Below, piece after piece: positions 53,289 to 61,817 of a DNA stretch of 64,000 nt. Source of the DNA: an uncultured Megamonas sp. (GTDB lineage: Bacteria > Bacillota_C > Negativicutes > Selenomonadales > Selenomonadaceae); contig USPM01000001.1 in NCBI GenBank assembly GCA_900556715.1, forward strand, positions 1 to 64,000. The letters are read 5' to 3'. The stretch's first letter is position 1; the number at the start of each line of letters is the position of its first letter. The notes below the pieces were generated by a model. That model was not told the origin of the DNA and searched no databases. It was given only the letters and a program-made list of their open reading frames with translations. Made by a program: the position numbers and the translations under genes.

Positions 53289-54872
53289 ATGAAACATTTT
53301 AGAATGAAAAAATTATGGAAGGCTATTAGTTTAAGTCTATGTGGTATATTGACCGCAGGTATAATAGCTGGTTGTGGCTCTGAAAATACAGTAGATAAAA
53401 CTACTTTGAAATTTGGAGTTACAAATTTTGCAGATACTTTAGAGCCAACACAAAATTATTTTGGTTGGGTTGTGATGCGTTATGCTATTGGTGAATGTTT
53501 AACTAAATTTGATGAAAAAATGGAAATACAGCCATGGCTTGCGGAAAGTTGGTCTATTAGTGATGACCATTTAACATGGACTTTTAAAATCCGTGATGAT
53601 GTAAAATTTTCTAATGGCAATCTAGTAACAGCTGAAGCTGTAAAAAAATCTATTGAACGTGCTTTTACTAAAAATACCAGAGCAAAAACTTTCTTTGAAT
53701 ACACAGAAATGAAAGCTGATGGTCAAAATCTAATAATCACAACAAGCAAACCTCAACCTAATATGATTGGATTTTTAGCTGATCCCTTATTTATTATTGT
53801 AGATGTTACAGCTGAAGAGCAAGGTCGAGATTTTGCCAAAGAAGGGCCGATTTGTACAGGTCCATATAAAGTAGAGTCTTTTGTTAAAGAAAAAGCTGTA
53901 ATGGTGAAAAATGAATATTATTGGGATGGTGAAGTTCCTTTTGAGCGTGTAGAAATACCATCTATTGATGATCCTAATACTCGTGCTATGGCACTACAAT
54001 CAGGTGAAGTTAATTTTGCTGTAAATATTGCTCCTGGAGATATAGATTTATTTAGAAATAATGATAATTTCTATATCGATGAAATTTCTTCTTTACGTAC
54101 AGTACTTGCTCGCATTAATCAAAAAGGCATTTTAGGTGATGATAAAGTTCGTGCTGCCTTGATTTCTGCTTGTGATCGAGAAAATTATAATAATGTATTG
54201 TTAAAAGGTACATTTATTCCAGGTAAAGCACCAATACCGCCATCCATGGACTATGGCTTTGATGAGTTGACAGATCCAAATGCATATAATAAAGAAAGAG
54301 CTAAACAATTACTAGCTGAAGCTGGTTGGAAAGACACTGATGGAGATGGTATTTTAGATAAAGATGGCAAAGATTTAAGCCTTGATTTTGTCGTATATAA
54401 TAGCCGTGCAGAGCTTCCTTTATACGCTGAAGCTGTACAAGCTGATGCTAAAAAAGTAGGAATTAATATAAATATAAAAAGTGTAGATTATAACCTTATT
54501 GATAAAATGGGCATTGATGGCGATTATGATTTACTCATCTCTAATATTACAACTGCTAATACTGGAGACCCTGAAATTTATTTAAGTTGGTATTGGAAAA
54601 CTAATGTAAATGGAGATAATCCACAAAATGGCTCAGGATATAGTAACCATGAATATGATGAGATTTTAAATCAATTATCTGTCGAATTTGATAAAGAAAA
54701 ACGTCGTCAATTAATCATAAAAGCACAACAAATCTTATTAAATGATGGTGCTGCATTATTCTTAGGTTATCCACAGACTAATATTATCAGCACTAAAGGC
54801 TTAGATGGTGTAGTCATGTATCCATCAGATTATTATTGGCTTACTAATAAAATAAAACCAGCTAAAGCATAA
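53289..54872 (+). CDS. Substrate-binding lipoprotein, solute-binding family 5 (NikA/CntA-like)
   Basis: 527 residues. Signal peptide with lipobox (LSLCGILTAGIIAGC), then the family 5 core: MRYAIGECLTKFDEKMEIQPWLAESWSI, WTFKIRDDVKFSNG, ICTGPYKVESF. A Ca-loop-like insert follows (KDTDGDGILDKDGK). It delivers the ligand to the two permeases. Family 5 binds peptides, nickel chelates or metallophores; the upstream cobalamin riboswitch makes cobalt or nickel complexes the likely cargo, but no binding residue proves it. Confidence 0.9.
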   Translation: MKHFRMKKLWKAISLSLCGILTAGIIAGCGSENTVDKTTLKFGVTNFADTLEPTQNYFGWVVMRYAIGECLTKFDEKMEIQPWLAESWSISDDHLTWTFKIRDDVKFSNGNLVTAEAVKKSIERAFTKNTRAKTFFEYTEMKADGQNLIITTSKPQPNMIGFLADPLFIIVDVTAEEQGRDFAKEGPICTGPYKVESFVKEKAVMVKNEYYWDGEVPFERVEIPSIDDPNTRAMALQSGEVNFAVNIAPGDIDLFRNNDNFYIDEISSLRTVLARINQKGILGDDKVRAALISACDRENYNNVLLKGTFIPGKAPIPPSMDYGFDELTDPNAYNKERAKQLLAEAGWKDTDGDGILDKDGKDLSLDFVVYNSRAELPLYAEAVQADAKKVGININIKSVDYNLIDKMGIDGDYDLLISNITTANTGDPEIYLSWYWKTNVNGDNPQNGSGYSNHEYDEILNQLSVEFDKEKRRQLIIKAQQILLNDGAALFLGYPQTNIISTKGLDGVVMYPSDYYWLTNKIKPAKA

Positions 54873-54885
54873 AAGGGGTAAATTA

Positions 54886-55677
54886 ATGTTACTTGATGTA
54901 TCTAATTTAACTATTCAATATAGCAAAAATATAGAAGCTACAGTTAAAGATATTAATTTTTCTTTGGATAGAGGAGAAATTTTGACCATAGTTGGAGAGT
55001 CTGGCTGTGGTAAAACCACAGTGATTAGAGCCATATTAGGTTGTTTGCCTAATAGCGGAAAGGTTAGAAACGGAAAAATTCTTTTTGAAAATCAAGATTT
55101 ATTGAAATACAACCATAAAGATTGGCTCTCTTTAAGAGGAAAACATATTGCTATGATTTTCCAAGATAGTGGTAATATGTTAAATCCTATCCAAACTATT
55201 GGTAAACAATTTATAGAATATCTACAAATTCACGATGATCTTACTAAAAAAGAAGCATATTCTTTTGCTGTAGAAATGCTTACTCGTATGAATTTGCCTA
55301 ATCCTGAAAATATCATGAAATCATATCCATTTGAATTATCTGGTGGTATGCGTCAGCGTGTTGGTATTGCTATGGCTATTATTTTTAGACCAGAGTTATT
55401 GCTTGCTGATGAACCTACTTCAGCTTTAGATGTTACCACTCAAGCACAAATAGTCAAAGAATTAATGGAGATTCCTCGCACTTGTGGTACAGCAATGATT
55501 GTAGTAACTCATAATATCGGTGTGGCGGCTTATATGTCAGATAAAATTATGGTAATGAAACAAGGCAAAGTTGTAGAATATGGTAAAGCCGAAGATATAA
55601 TTAATTCACCACAGGCAGAATATACTAAAACTTTACTTGCTTCAGTTCCACAAATAGGAGGACAGCGCTATGTCTAA
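54886..55677 (+). CDS. ABC transporter ATP-binding protein, DppD/NikD type
   Basis: 263 residues. Walker A GESGCGKTT, Q-loop AMIFQDSGNMLNPIQTIGKQF, signature ELSGGMRQRVGIAMA, Walker B LLADEPTSALD and H-switch VVTHNIG are intact. The C-terminal cysteine-rich extension common in DppD is shortened. Its stop overlaps the next ATPase start by 8 bp. Confidence 0.93.
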   Translation: MLLDVSNLTIQYSKNIEATVKDINFSLDRGEILTIVGESGCGKTTVIRAILGCLPNSGKVRNGKILFENQDLLKYNHKDWLSLRGKHIAMIFQDSGNMLNPIQTIGKQFIEYLQIHDDLTKKEAYSFAVEMLTRMNLPNPENIMKSYPFELSGGMRQRVGIAMAIIFRPELLLADEPTSALDVTTQAQIVKELMEIPRTCGTAMIVVTHNIGVAAYMSDKIMVMKQGKVVEYGKAEDIINSPQAEYTKTLLASVPQIGGQRYV

Positions 55678-56614
55678 AGTTATTATGCAGGTAAAAAATA
55701 TAACTAAAAAATTTCCAGCTAGTAATAATAGATTTTTAACAGCTTGTGATGATGTTAGTCTTAATATTAATGCTGGAGAAACAGTAGGCATCGTTGGTGA
55801 ATCTGGTTGTGGTAAATCGACTTTAGCTAAAATGATCATGAATATATATAAGCCAACATCAGGTGAGATAATCTATCATAATCAAGATATCACTAAATTA
55901 AAGGGAGAAAATTTACGCCAAAATTACCGCCATATACAAATGATTTTCCAAGATACCATATCAGCTTTTAATCCTAAAATGAAAATTGGTAATATTATCT
56001 GTGAGCCGTTATTGAATTTTAATTTAATAAAAAAATCACAGATGAAAGCAAAAGCTCAAGGGTTACTGCGATTAGTAGAATTACCTGAAGACTTTATAGA
56101 TAGATATCCACATAATTTAAGTGGCGGTCAACGTCAACGTGTAGCTATTGCCAGAGCTTTAGCCTTAGATCCTGAAATCATTGTCTGTGATGAAGCGACA
56201 TCTGCTCTTGATGTATCTGTTCAGGCTAAAATCATTGAATTATTAGTAAAACTTCAACGAGAAAAAAACATCACCTATATTTTTATTTGTCATGATTTGG
56301 CTTTGGTTAGTCTATTTAGTCATCGTATAGCTGTAATGTATTTGGGTAATATAGTTGAAAAAATTGATGGCGATAAATTGATCGAAGCAAAGCATCCATA
56401 TACTAAAGCTTTATTAAAAGCAGTTTTTTCTCTAGACAATGAGCAAAATAAAAATATAGAAGCTCTTTCTGGTGATATTCCAAGTCCTTTGGATCTACCT
56501 AAAGGTTGTCCATTTCAAAATCGCTGTAAATACTGCAAAGATATCTGTAAACAGGAAAAGCCAAAATTAAAAGAGATATCAACTAATCATCATGTTGCTT
56601 GTCATTTATTTTAA
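55670..56614 (+). CDS. ABC transporter ATP-binding protein, DppF/OppF type
   Basis: 314 residues. Walker A GESGCGKST, MIFQDTISAFNPKMKIG, signature NLSGGQRQRVAIARAL, Walker B IVCDEATSALDVSVQ and FICHDLALV. The C-terminal Fe-S-like cysteine segment is present: GCPFQNRCKYCKDICKQEKP. Pairs with the preceding ATPase to power the transporter. Confidence 0.94.
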   Translation: MSKVIMQVKNITKKFPASNNRFLTACDDVSLNINAGETVGIVGESGCGKSTLAKMIMNIYKPTSGEIIYHNQDITKLKGENLRQNYRHIQMIFQDTISAFNPKMKIGNIICEPLLNFNLIKKSQMKAKAQGLLRLVELPEDFIDRYPHNLSGGQRQRVAIARALALDPEIIVCDEATSALDVSVQAKIIELLVKLQREKNITYIFICHDLALVSLFSHRIAVMYLGNIVEKIDGDKLIEAKHPYTKALLKAVFSLDNEQNKNIEALSGDIPSPLDLPKGCPFQNRCKYCKDICKQEKPKLKEISTNHHVACHLF

Positions 56615-56651
56615 ATAAAATAATATAAAAATTTTATAGATGGGAGATTTT

Positions 56652-57962
56652 ATGCTATCACAATTGACTTATAAAGAATATCTAAAAGTAACTATTCCCT
56701 TTATGTTATCCACAGCTACACAGCCTCTACTAGGAGCTGTAAATACTGCTGTTATGGGACATATGTCAGAAGCTTTTTATATAGCTGCTGTTTCTTTGGG
56801 AGTAATCTTATTTAACAATATATATTGGCTATTCGGATTTTTGAGAGTGTCTACTACAAGTTTTTCTGCTCAAGCTTTAGGCAGTGAATCTGCCAAAGAT
56901 AAATTTTTAGCTTTAGCTAGACCATTACTTATAGCTGTAGTAATAAGTTTAATATTTTTAATCATTTATCCGTGGATTTTCAAATATTATGCATTGCTCA
57001 TGAAGCCTGAAAGCCAAGTTGTTGAATTGATGAAAAATTATTGTGATATCATTATATGGGGAGCTCCGTTTGTCTTAATCAATTATGTAACGCTAGGCTG
57101 GCTCATGGGACAGATGATAATTCGCTATACTATGTTTATGCAAATATCCATGAATGTGTTGAATATCATCTTATCTATCGTATTTGTATTTATCATGGAT
57201 ATGAATATTCAAGGTGTAGCCTATGCTTCATTGATTGCTCAAATATATGGTTGTATGATAGGTTTTATCGCTATTTATAAACGAGGAAATTTAACTATTC
57301 GCAATGAATACATTCAAAGTTTAAAAACTATACAGCCGTTTTTAGGCATGATGAAGGTAAATGTGGATTTAATGTTTCGCACTGTTTGTCTATTGACGAT
57401 AAATAATTTATTTGCCATAGCTGGGGCAAGCATGGGGACAGTTACACTAGCTAGTAATGCTGTTATTTTAGAAATTATTTTTATCGTGGTCTACTTTATT
57501 GATGGTATGGCAAATGGTGTGAGTGTATTTTCAGGAAAAGCAAAGGGATATAAGGATATAAATCTATTAAATTCAGTATTAAAGATAAGCTTAAGATGTT
57601 TAGCTGTATTTATAATTTTTATTTCAGTGATTATGTATATCACTAAATCGTATTTTATAAATATGATGACTGATTTAGCAGTCGTAGCTAATTATGCTAA
57701 CGATTATAGTATCTATTTGATTTTGCATCCAATATGTGCTTGTGTGGGATTGCTTTTATATGGTATGTATACAGGTATTGGCAATACAGCTTCTATCAGA
57801 AATATGATGTTTGTCGCTATGATATTTTTCTATATCTGCCAAAAAATATTGATGTCTTATCTAGGTAATGATGGTATATGGCTAACATATAATTTAACGT
57901 ATTTATTAGAATCAATTATTCTCATTTTGTATTTACCGTCACTAAAAAAATATTTTAATTAA
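56652..57962 (+). CDS. MATE family efflux transporter
   Basis: 436 residues from ATG 56652 behind GGGAG. Twelve helices in two halves; MATE marks include PFMLSTATQPLLGAVNTAVMGH at the start, GFLRVSTTSFSAQALGS, and YFIDGMANGVSVFSGKAKGYKD in the second half. It exports cations or drugs in exchange for Na+ or H+. No terminator separates it from the transporter operon (38 bp), so it is probably also under cobalamin control. Substrate unknown. Confidence 0.9.
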   Translation: MLSQLTYKEYLKVTIPFMLSTATQPLLGAVNTAVMGHMSEAFYIAAVSLGVILFNNIYWLFGFLRVSTTSFSAQALGSESAKDKFLALARPLLIAVVISLIFLIIYPWIFKYYALLMKPESQVVELMKNYCDIIIWGAPFVLINYVTLGWLMGQMIIRYTMFMQISMNVLNIILSIVFVFIMDMNIQGVAYASLIAQIYGCMIGFIAIYKRGNLTIRNEYIQSLKTIQPFLGMMKVNVDLMFRTVCLLTINNLFAIAGASMGTVTLASNAVILEIIFIVVYFIDGMANGVSVFSGKAKGYKDINLLNSVLKISLRCLAVFIIFISVIMYITKSYFINMMTDLAVVANYANDYSIYLILHPICACVGLLLYGMYTGIGNTASIRNMMFVAMIFFYICQKILMSYLGNDGIWLTYNLTYLLESIILILYLPSLKKYFN

Positions 57963-57965
57963 AGA

Positions 57966-58018
57966 AAACCTACTATAGATTACTTTTAAATAAGTTAATT
58001 TATAGTAGGTTTATTTTT
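57966..58018. terminator. Bidirectional intrinsic terminator
   Basis: AAACCTACTATA (57966-57977) pairs with TATAGTAGGTTT (58001-58012), enclosing a second weaker stem, followed by ATTTTTAT. It separates the MATE and HAD genes. Confidence 0.85.
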
Positions 58019-58808
58019 ATAATACGTTATATTGTTTTAAAGCATAGGCTATGCCATCATTATCTACATCTAAAGTGATAAAATCTGCTATTTGTTTTAA
58101 GCTATCATTAGCATTTCCCATAGCAATGCCATATTTTACAGCTTCAAGCATTTCCACATCGTTTCCGCCATCACCAAAAGCCATGGCTTCATTGATATCT
58201 ATGCCGTAGTAAGCTAAAACTTTTTTGATTCCTGTGCCTTTACCACCATTTTTAGGAATAATATCTGTAAAATAAGGACACCAACGAACAGCTTTGCAAT
58301 TTGGCAAATATGGTAAGACTTCTTGTTCTTCATCTTCATTTAAGAAAATATTTAATTGATATGTTTTATGATTAGATACACGACTTACATCATCAAATGC
58401 TCTATCAGGTGCAGTATCTCCCAATTTTTCTTTTAATTTTGCCAAGCGGTCATTATAGAGATTAAAATAAAAATAATCCATTTCCATAAAGCCACAAGCG
58501 ATATCTTTATCTTTGATGTAATTTGTAAATTGGATTAAATCTTCACGATTTAAATATTCTTCGTGTAAGATTTTTCCTGTACTATCATAACAATATTGAC
58601 CATTAAAAGTAATATAACCAGTGAATAAATCGCCAAATTCATCAATTAAAAATTTTAAGTCATATGGCGGACGACCAGTTGCGATAAATAATTTTATACC
58701 TTTAGCTTTTAAAGTATGTAAAGCTTGTATAGTAGATTCAGGAATTTTATGTGTTTTAAAACTAACTAAGGTACCATCAATATCAAAGAAAATAGCTTTT
58801 ATCATCAT
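58017..58808 (-). CDS. Cof-type HAD-IIB phosphatase
   Basis: 263 residues. Motif I FFDIDGTLVSFKT, motif II FIATGRPP, a Cof-type cap domain, then motif III/IV KGTGIKKVLAYYG and AMAFGDGGNDVEML, ending with GNANDSLKQIADFIT. It dephosphorylates small molecules such as sugar phosphates or pyridoxal phosphate; the substrate is unknown. The start could be either of two adjacent ATG codons (58808 or 58805). Confidence 0.92.
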   Translation of the reverse strand: MMIKAIFFDIDGTLVSFKTHKIPESTIQALHTLKAKGIKLFIATGRPPYDLKFLIDEFGDLFTGYITFNGQYCYDSTGKILHEEYLNREDLIQFTNYIKDKDIACGFMEMDYFYFNLYNDRLAKLKEKLGDTAPDRAFDDVSRVSNHKTYQLNIFLNEDEEQEVLPYLPNCKAVRWCPYFTDIIPKNGGKGTGIKKVLAYYGIDINEAMAFGDGGNDVEMLEAVKYGIAMGNANDSLKQIADFITLDVDNDGIAYALKQYNVL

Positions 58809-58938
58809 ATCACCGTACTTTCATTAGAATCATAAAATATAAATCAATTATAACAAATTTTAAGCTAGTACGTATATTGTTTTTATGCTATATTATAAAC
58901 AATAATTATTGACTAGATAAATATAGAAAGAGATGTGA

Positions 58939-59808
58939 ATGATTTTCATGAATGCAACTTTAAAAAATATTACAGCTATGCTTATTTTTGGTAGTATTGG
59001 TTTATTTGTACGCAATATTGAACTTGCAAGTTCGCAAATAGCCCTAGTGCGTGGTTTTGTAGGTGCTTTTATTTTATTTATCGCTATGGTATGTTTGCAC
59101 AAAAAAATAAATCGAAATGCTTTAATAAAAAATTTACGTTATTTATTAATAGCTGGTGTAGCTATAGGTTTTAACTGGATTTTTTTATTTCAAGCATATA
59201 ATTATACAACAATAGCTACAGCGACACTTACATATTATTTAGCACCTACTTTTGTAGTATTATTATCACCATTTGTATTGAAGGAATCTTTATCTACTTT
59301 TAAAATCATTTGTGTAATTTTATCTTTATTAGGTATGGCATTAGTCGCTGGTATATTCAATGATAATCAATCTGGTGTAAATGATTTTATCGGTGTATTG
59401 TATGGCATATCTGCTGCTTTATTTTATGCGATTGTAGTATTAGCAAATAAATTTTTCAAAGATATTTCTGCCATTGATAGCAGTATTGCTCAATTATTAT
59501 TGGCTTCAATAATTTTATTACCTTATGTAATTTATCAAGATAATTCATGGAGTATGAGTGGTTTTTCCTTGTTATCTTTACTTATTTTAGGTGTTATACA
59601 TACAGGTATAGCATATTTATTATATTTTTCATCATTGCAGACATTACCAGCACAAAAAGTTGCTATATTTAGCTATTTAGATCCTGTGACTGCGATTATT
59701 TTATCCACTGTACTTTTAGCTGAACCAATGAGTATATCCCAATGGATTGGTGCTATTTTGATTTTAGGTTCATTATTTGCCAGCGAATTAATAAAGAAAA
59801 ATAATTAA
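58939..59808 (+). CDS. DMT family transporter (EamA domains)
   Basis: 289 residues, ten helices in two EamA repeats. First repeat: LIFGSIGLFVRNIELASSQIALVRGFVGAF and FQAYNYTTIATATLTYYLAPTFVVLLS. Second repeat: GVIHTGIAYLLYFSSLQTLPAQKVAIFSYLDPVTAIILS. Typical metabolite or amino acid exporters/importers; substrate unknown. It lies just upstream of the thi operon promoter but has no terminator of its own that I can see. Confidence 0.9.
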   Translation: MIFMNATLKNITAMLIFGSIGLFVRNIELASSQIALVRGFVGAFILFIAMVCLHKKINRNALIKNLRYLLIAGVAIGFNWIFLFQAYNYTTIATATLTYYLAPTFVVLLSPFVLKESLSTFKIICVILSLLGMALVAGIFNDNQSGVNDFIGVLYGISAALFYAIVVLANKFFKDISAIDSSIAQLLLASIILLPYVIYQDNSWSMSGFSLLSLLILGVIHTGIAYLLYFSSLQTLPAQKVAIFSYLDPVTAIILSTVLLAEPMSISQWIGAILILGSLFASELIKKNN

Positions 59809-59814
59809 CGATTA

Positions 59815-59843
59815 TTGACAAATAATAATTTATAAATTATATT
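59815..59843 (+). promoter_or_regulatory. Promoter of the thiSFGH leader
   Basis: TTGACA (59815-59820), 17-bp spacer, TATATT (59838-59843), starting 6 bp after the DMT transporter stop. Confidence 0.7.
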
Positions 59844-59857
59844 GTATATATAAATTA

Positions 59858-59947
59858 ATAACAGGGAGCTAGTAAACTGGCTGAGAGGAAGTTGTGAACT
59901 TCGACCTATGACCTGATTTGGATAATGCCAACGTAGGATAATATTTG
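59858..59947 (+). ncRNA. TPP riboswitch (THI element) aptamer
   Basis: Conserved pieces in order: ACAGGGAGCTAGTAAACTGG, CTGAGAGGAAG, GACCTATGACCTGATTTGG, and ATAATGCCAACGTAGGATAA. These are the thi-box segments that bind thiamine pyrophosphate. It lies upstream of thiSFGH, whose product pathway makes the thiazole half of thiamine. Confidence 0.96.
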
Positions 59948-59965
59948 TAGTTTAATGATAATTAT

Positions 59966-59995
59966 AAGAGATGGCATTATGTTATCTCTTTTTTA
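59966..59995 (+). terminator. TPP riboswitch terminator
   Basis: AAGAGATGGC (59966-59975) pairs with GTTATCTCTT (59981-59990) including two G-U pairs, 5-nt loop, then TTTTT. Confidence 0.85.
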
Positions 59996-60068
59996 TTTAA
60001 ATATCTATATATTAATATTAGTTTAAATTAATTTTTAAAATTGCATAGAGTTGACCATGTGATTGAAC

Positions 60069-60126
60069 AGGAGTTCATGAAGGGGTGCACCACCGCGGGT
60101 GTATCTTTTTGTGGACTCCTTTTTTA
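60069..60126 (+). ncRNA. Second structured leader element with terminator, upstream of thiS
   Basis: AGGAGTTCA (60069-60077) pairs with TGGACTCCT (60112-60120; one U-G), followed by six T, so this is a terminator-like hairpin. Its large apical part is unusually GC-rich for the region and holds GGTG (60084-60087), CACC (60091-60094) and GGTG (60098-60101): the middle arm can pair with either flank. It ends in ACCGCGG, as in the T-box core, but lacks UGGN and Stem I. It lies 80 nt after the TPP riboswitch terminator and 40 nt before thiS. Confidence 0.6.
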
Positions 60127-60166
60127 ATAAAATTTTTCAAAAGATAAAAAATGAGGAGGTTTTATT

Positions 60167-60364
60167 TTGATAATAGTTAATGGACAAAATCAAGAAATAT
60201 CTTTGCCTATGGATTTAGTTACTTATTTGCAAAAAAATAATTATCCTTTAGATAAGATAGCTATAGAGTTAAATGGTCAAATAGTTCCTAAAGCAAAATA
60301 TACGCAAACTATTTTAAATCCTAATGATAAATTAGAAATCGTAACTTTTGTTGGTGGTGGCTGA
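60167..60364 (+). CDS. thiS: Sulfur carrier protein ThiS
   Basis: 65 residues, ubiquitin-like fold. Start INVNGQ-like (IIVNGQNQEI), LPMDLVTYLQKNN, IAIELNGQIVPKAKY, LNPNDKLEIVTFVGGG with the C-terminal Gly-Gly needed for adenylation and thiocarboxylate formation. The start codon is TTG behind GAGGAGG. First gene of thiSFGH. Confidence 0.94.
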   Translation: MIIVNGQNQEISLPMDLVTYLQKNNYPLDKIAIELNGQIVPKAKYTQTILNPNDKLEIVTFVGGG

Positions 60365-60366
60365 TA

Positions 60367-61005
60367 ATGGCAGATATTTTGGCAAAAGAATTAATTTATC
60401 AAACTTTAAATGACCGCCATGGCATAGTCAATCAAGAAAAATTGAACAACGCTAAAGTGGCTATAGCTGGGCTTGGTGGTTTAGGCTCTAATATTGCTGT
60501 GGCACTGGCTAGAATAGGTGTAGGTCATTTACATTTAATTGATTTTGACAAAGTAGATATCAGTAATCTCAATAGACAACATTATTTCATCTCACATTTA
60601 AATAAATATAAAACGCAAGCTTTAGCTGAGCAATTACAAATGATAAATCCTTATTTAAATATCGTTACTGATTGTATAAAAGTAACAGAAGATAATATAT
60701 TCTCATTATTTAAAGATGAAGATATCATCTGTGAAGCTTTTGACGTTCCTGAAAATAAGGCGATGTTAGTAAATAAGGTATTAGAACTTTTCCCCGAAAA
60801 ATATATCATCTCAGGAAGTGGTATGGCGGGTTTTGGTCATAGCAATGAAATTCATACTCGCAAGGTGATGGGCAAATTTTATATCTGTGGTGATGAAAAA
60901 ACTGCATTATCCAATGAAAATAGTTTAATGGCTCCTAGAGTGGCCATTTGTGCTGGTCATCAAGCAAATTTAATCACTCAATTAATTTTAGAAAATAATT
61001 TATAA
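60367..61005 (+). CDS. thiF: ThiS adenylyltransferase ThiF
   Basis: 212 residues, short ThiF form. Nucleotide loop IAGLGGLGSNIAVALARIGVG, then LIDFDKVDISNLNRQHYF with the adenylation arginine, and CEAFDVPENKAML. It lacks the zinc-binding CxxC pairs of E. coli ThiF, as usual for short Firmicutes versions. It activates the C-terminal glycine of ThiS. Separated from thiS by 2 bp. Confidence 0.92.
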   Translation: MADILAKELIYQTLNDRHGIVNQEKLNNAKVAIAGLGGLGSNIAVALARIGVGHLHLIDFDKVDISNLNRQHYFISHLNKYKTQALAEQLQMINPYLNIVTDCIKVTEDNIFSLFKDEDIICEAFDVPENKAMLVNKVLELFPEKYIISGSGMAGFGHSNEIHTRKVMGKFYICGDEKTALSNENSLMAPRVAICAGHQANLITQLILENNL

Positions 61006-61020
61006 AGAAGGTATCATATT

Positions 61021-61779
61021 ATGTGGCAATTAGGAAAACATCAATTCAATTCAAGATTTATTTTAGGTTCTGGTAAATATTCTTTAGAATTAATTCAAGC
61101 AGCAATCAATGAAGCAAAAGCTGAAATCGTAACTTTAGCACTTCGCCGTGTAAATAATGGCGGTATGGCTAATATTTTAGATTACATTCCTAAAGATATA
61201 GCACTACTCCCTAATACTTCTGGAGCTAGAAATGCTGATGAAGCCATTCGCATAGCTCGTTTATCTAAAGAACTTTGTGGCAGTGATTTAGTAAAAATTG
61301 AAATTATGCGTGATAGTAAATATCTTTTACCTGATAATTATGAAACTATCAAAGCTACTGAAGTTTTAGCTAAAGAAGGCTTCACTGTTATGCCTTATAT
61401 GTATCCAGATTTAAATGTAGCCAGAGATTTAGTAAATGCTGGTGCTAGTTGTGTAATGCCTCTTGGTGCTCCCATCGGTTCTAATAAAGGTTTATGTACA
61501 AAAGAATTCATTCAAATTCTCATAGATGAAATCGATTTACCAATTATTGTAGATGCTGGTATCGGTAGACCTTCTCAAGCTTGTGAAGCTATGGAAATGG
61601 GTGCTACTGCTATTATGGCTAATACTGCTATAGCAACAGCAGGTGATGTCGTTCGCATGGCAAAAGCTTTTAATTATGCTATTGAAGCAGGACGCCTCGC
61701 TTATGAAGCAAAATTAGGTCGTGTAAAAGCACAAGGAGCAAGTGCATCTTCTCCATTGACAGGATTTTTACAAGATTGA
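61021..61779 (+). CDS. thiG: Thiazole synthase ThiG
   Basis: 252 residues, TIM barrel. [17 protein letters not shown] at the start, Schiff-base lysine K92 in [23 protein letters not shown], and [32 protein letters not shown]. It builds the thiazole phosphate from deoxyxylulose phosphate, ThiS thiocarboxylate and dehydroglycine. Its partner ThiH is next. Confidence 0.96.
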   Translation: MWQLGKHQFNSRFILGSGKYSLELIQAAINEAKAEIVTLALRRVNNGGMANILDYIPKDIALLPNTSGARNADEAIRIARLSKELCGSDLVKIEIMRDSKYLLPDNYETIKATEVLAKEGFTVMPYMYPDLNVARDLVNAGASCVMPLGAPIGSNKGLCTKEFIQILIDEIDLPIIVDAGIGRPSQACEAMEMGATAIMANTAIATAGDVVRMAKAFNYAIEAGRLAYEAKLGRVKAQGASASSPLTGFLQD

Positions 61780-61817
61780 TTATTAATTTAATCAGTAATA
61801 ATTGTGAGGTAAGATGA

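Noticed and set aside
60081..60098. T-box riboswitch upstream of thiS, because of GGGGTGCACCACCGCGG
   Set aside because: ACCGCGG matches the T-box end, but the UGGN tRNA-acceptor bulge is missing, the spacing is three bases too long, and the 80 nt upstream are AT-rich without a Stem I. It is listed as an unassigned element instead.
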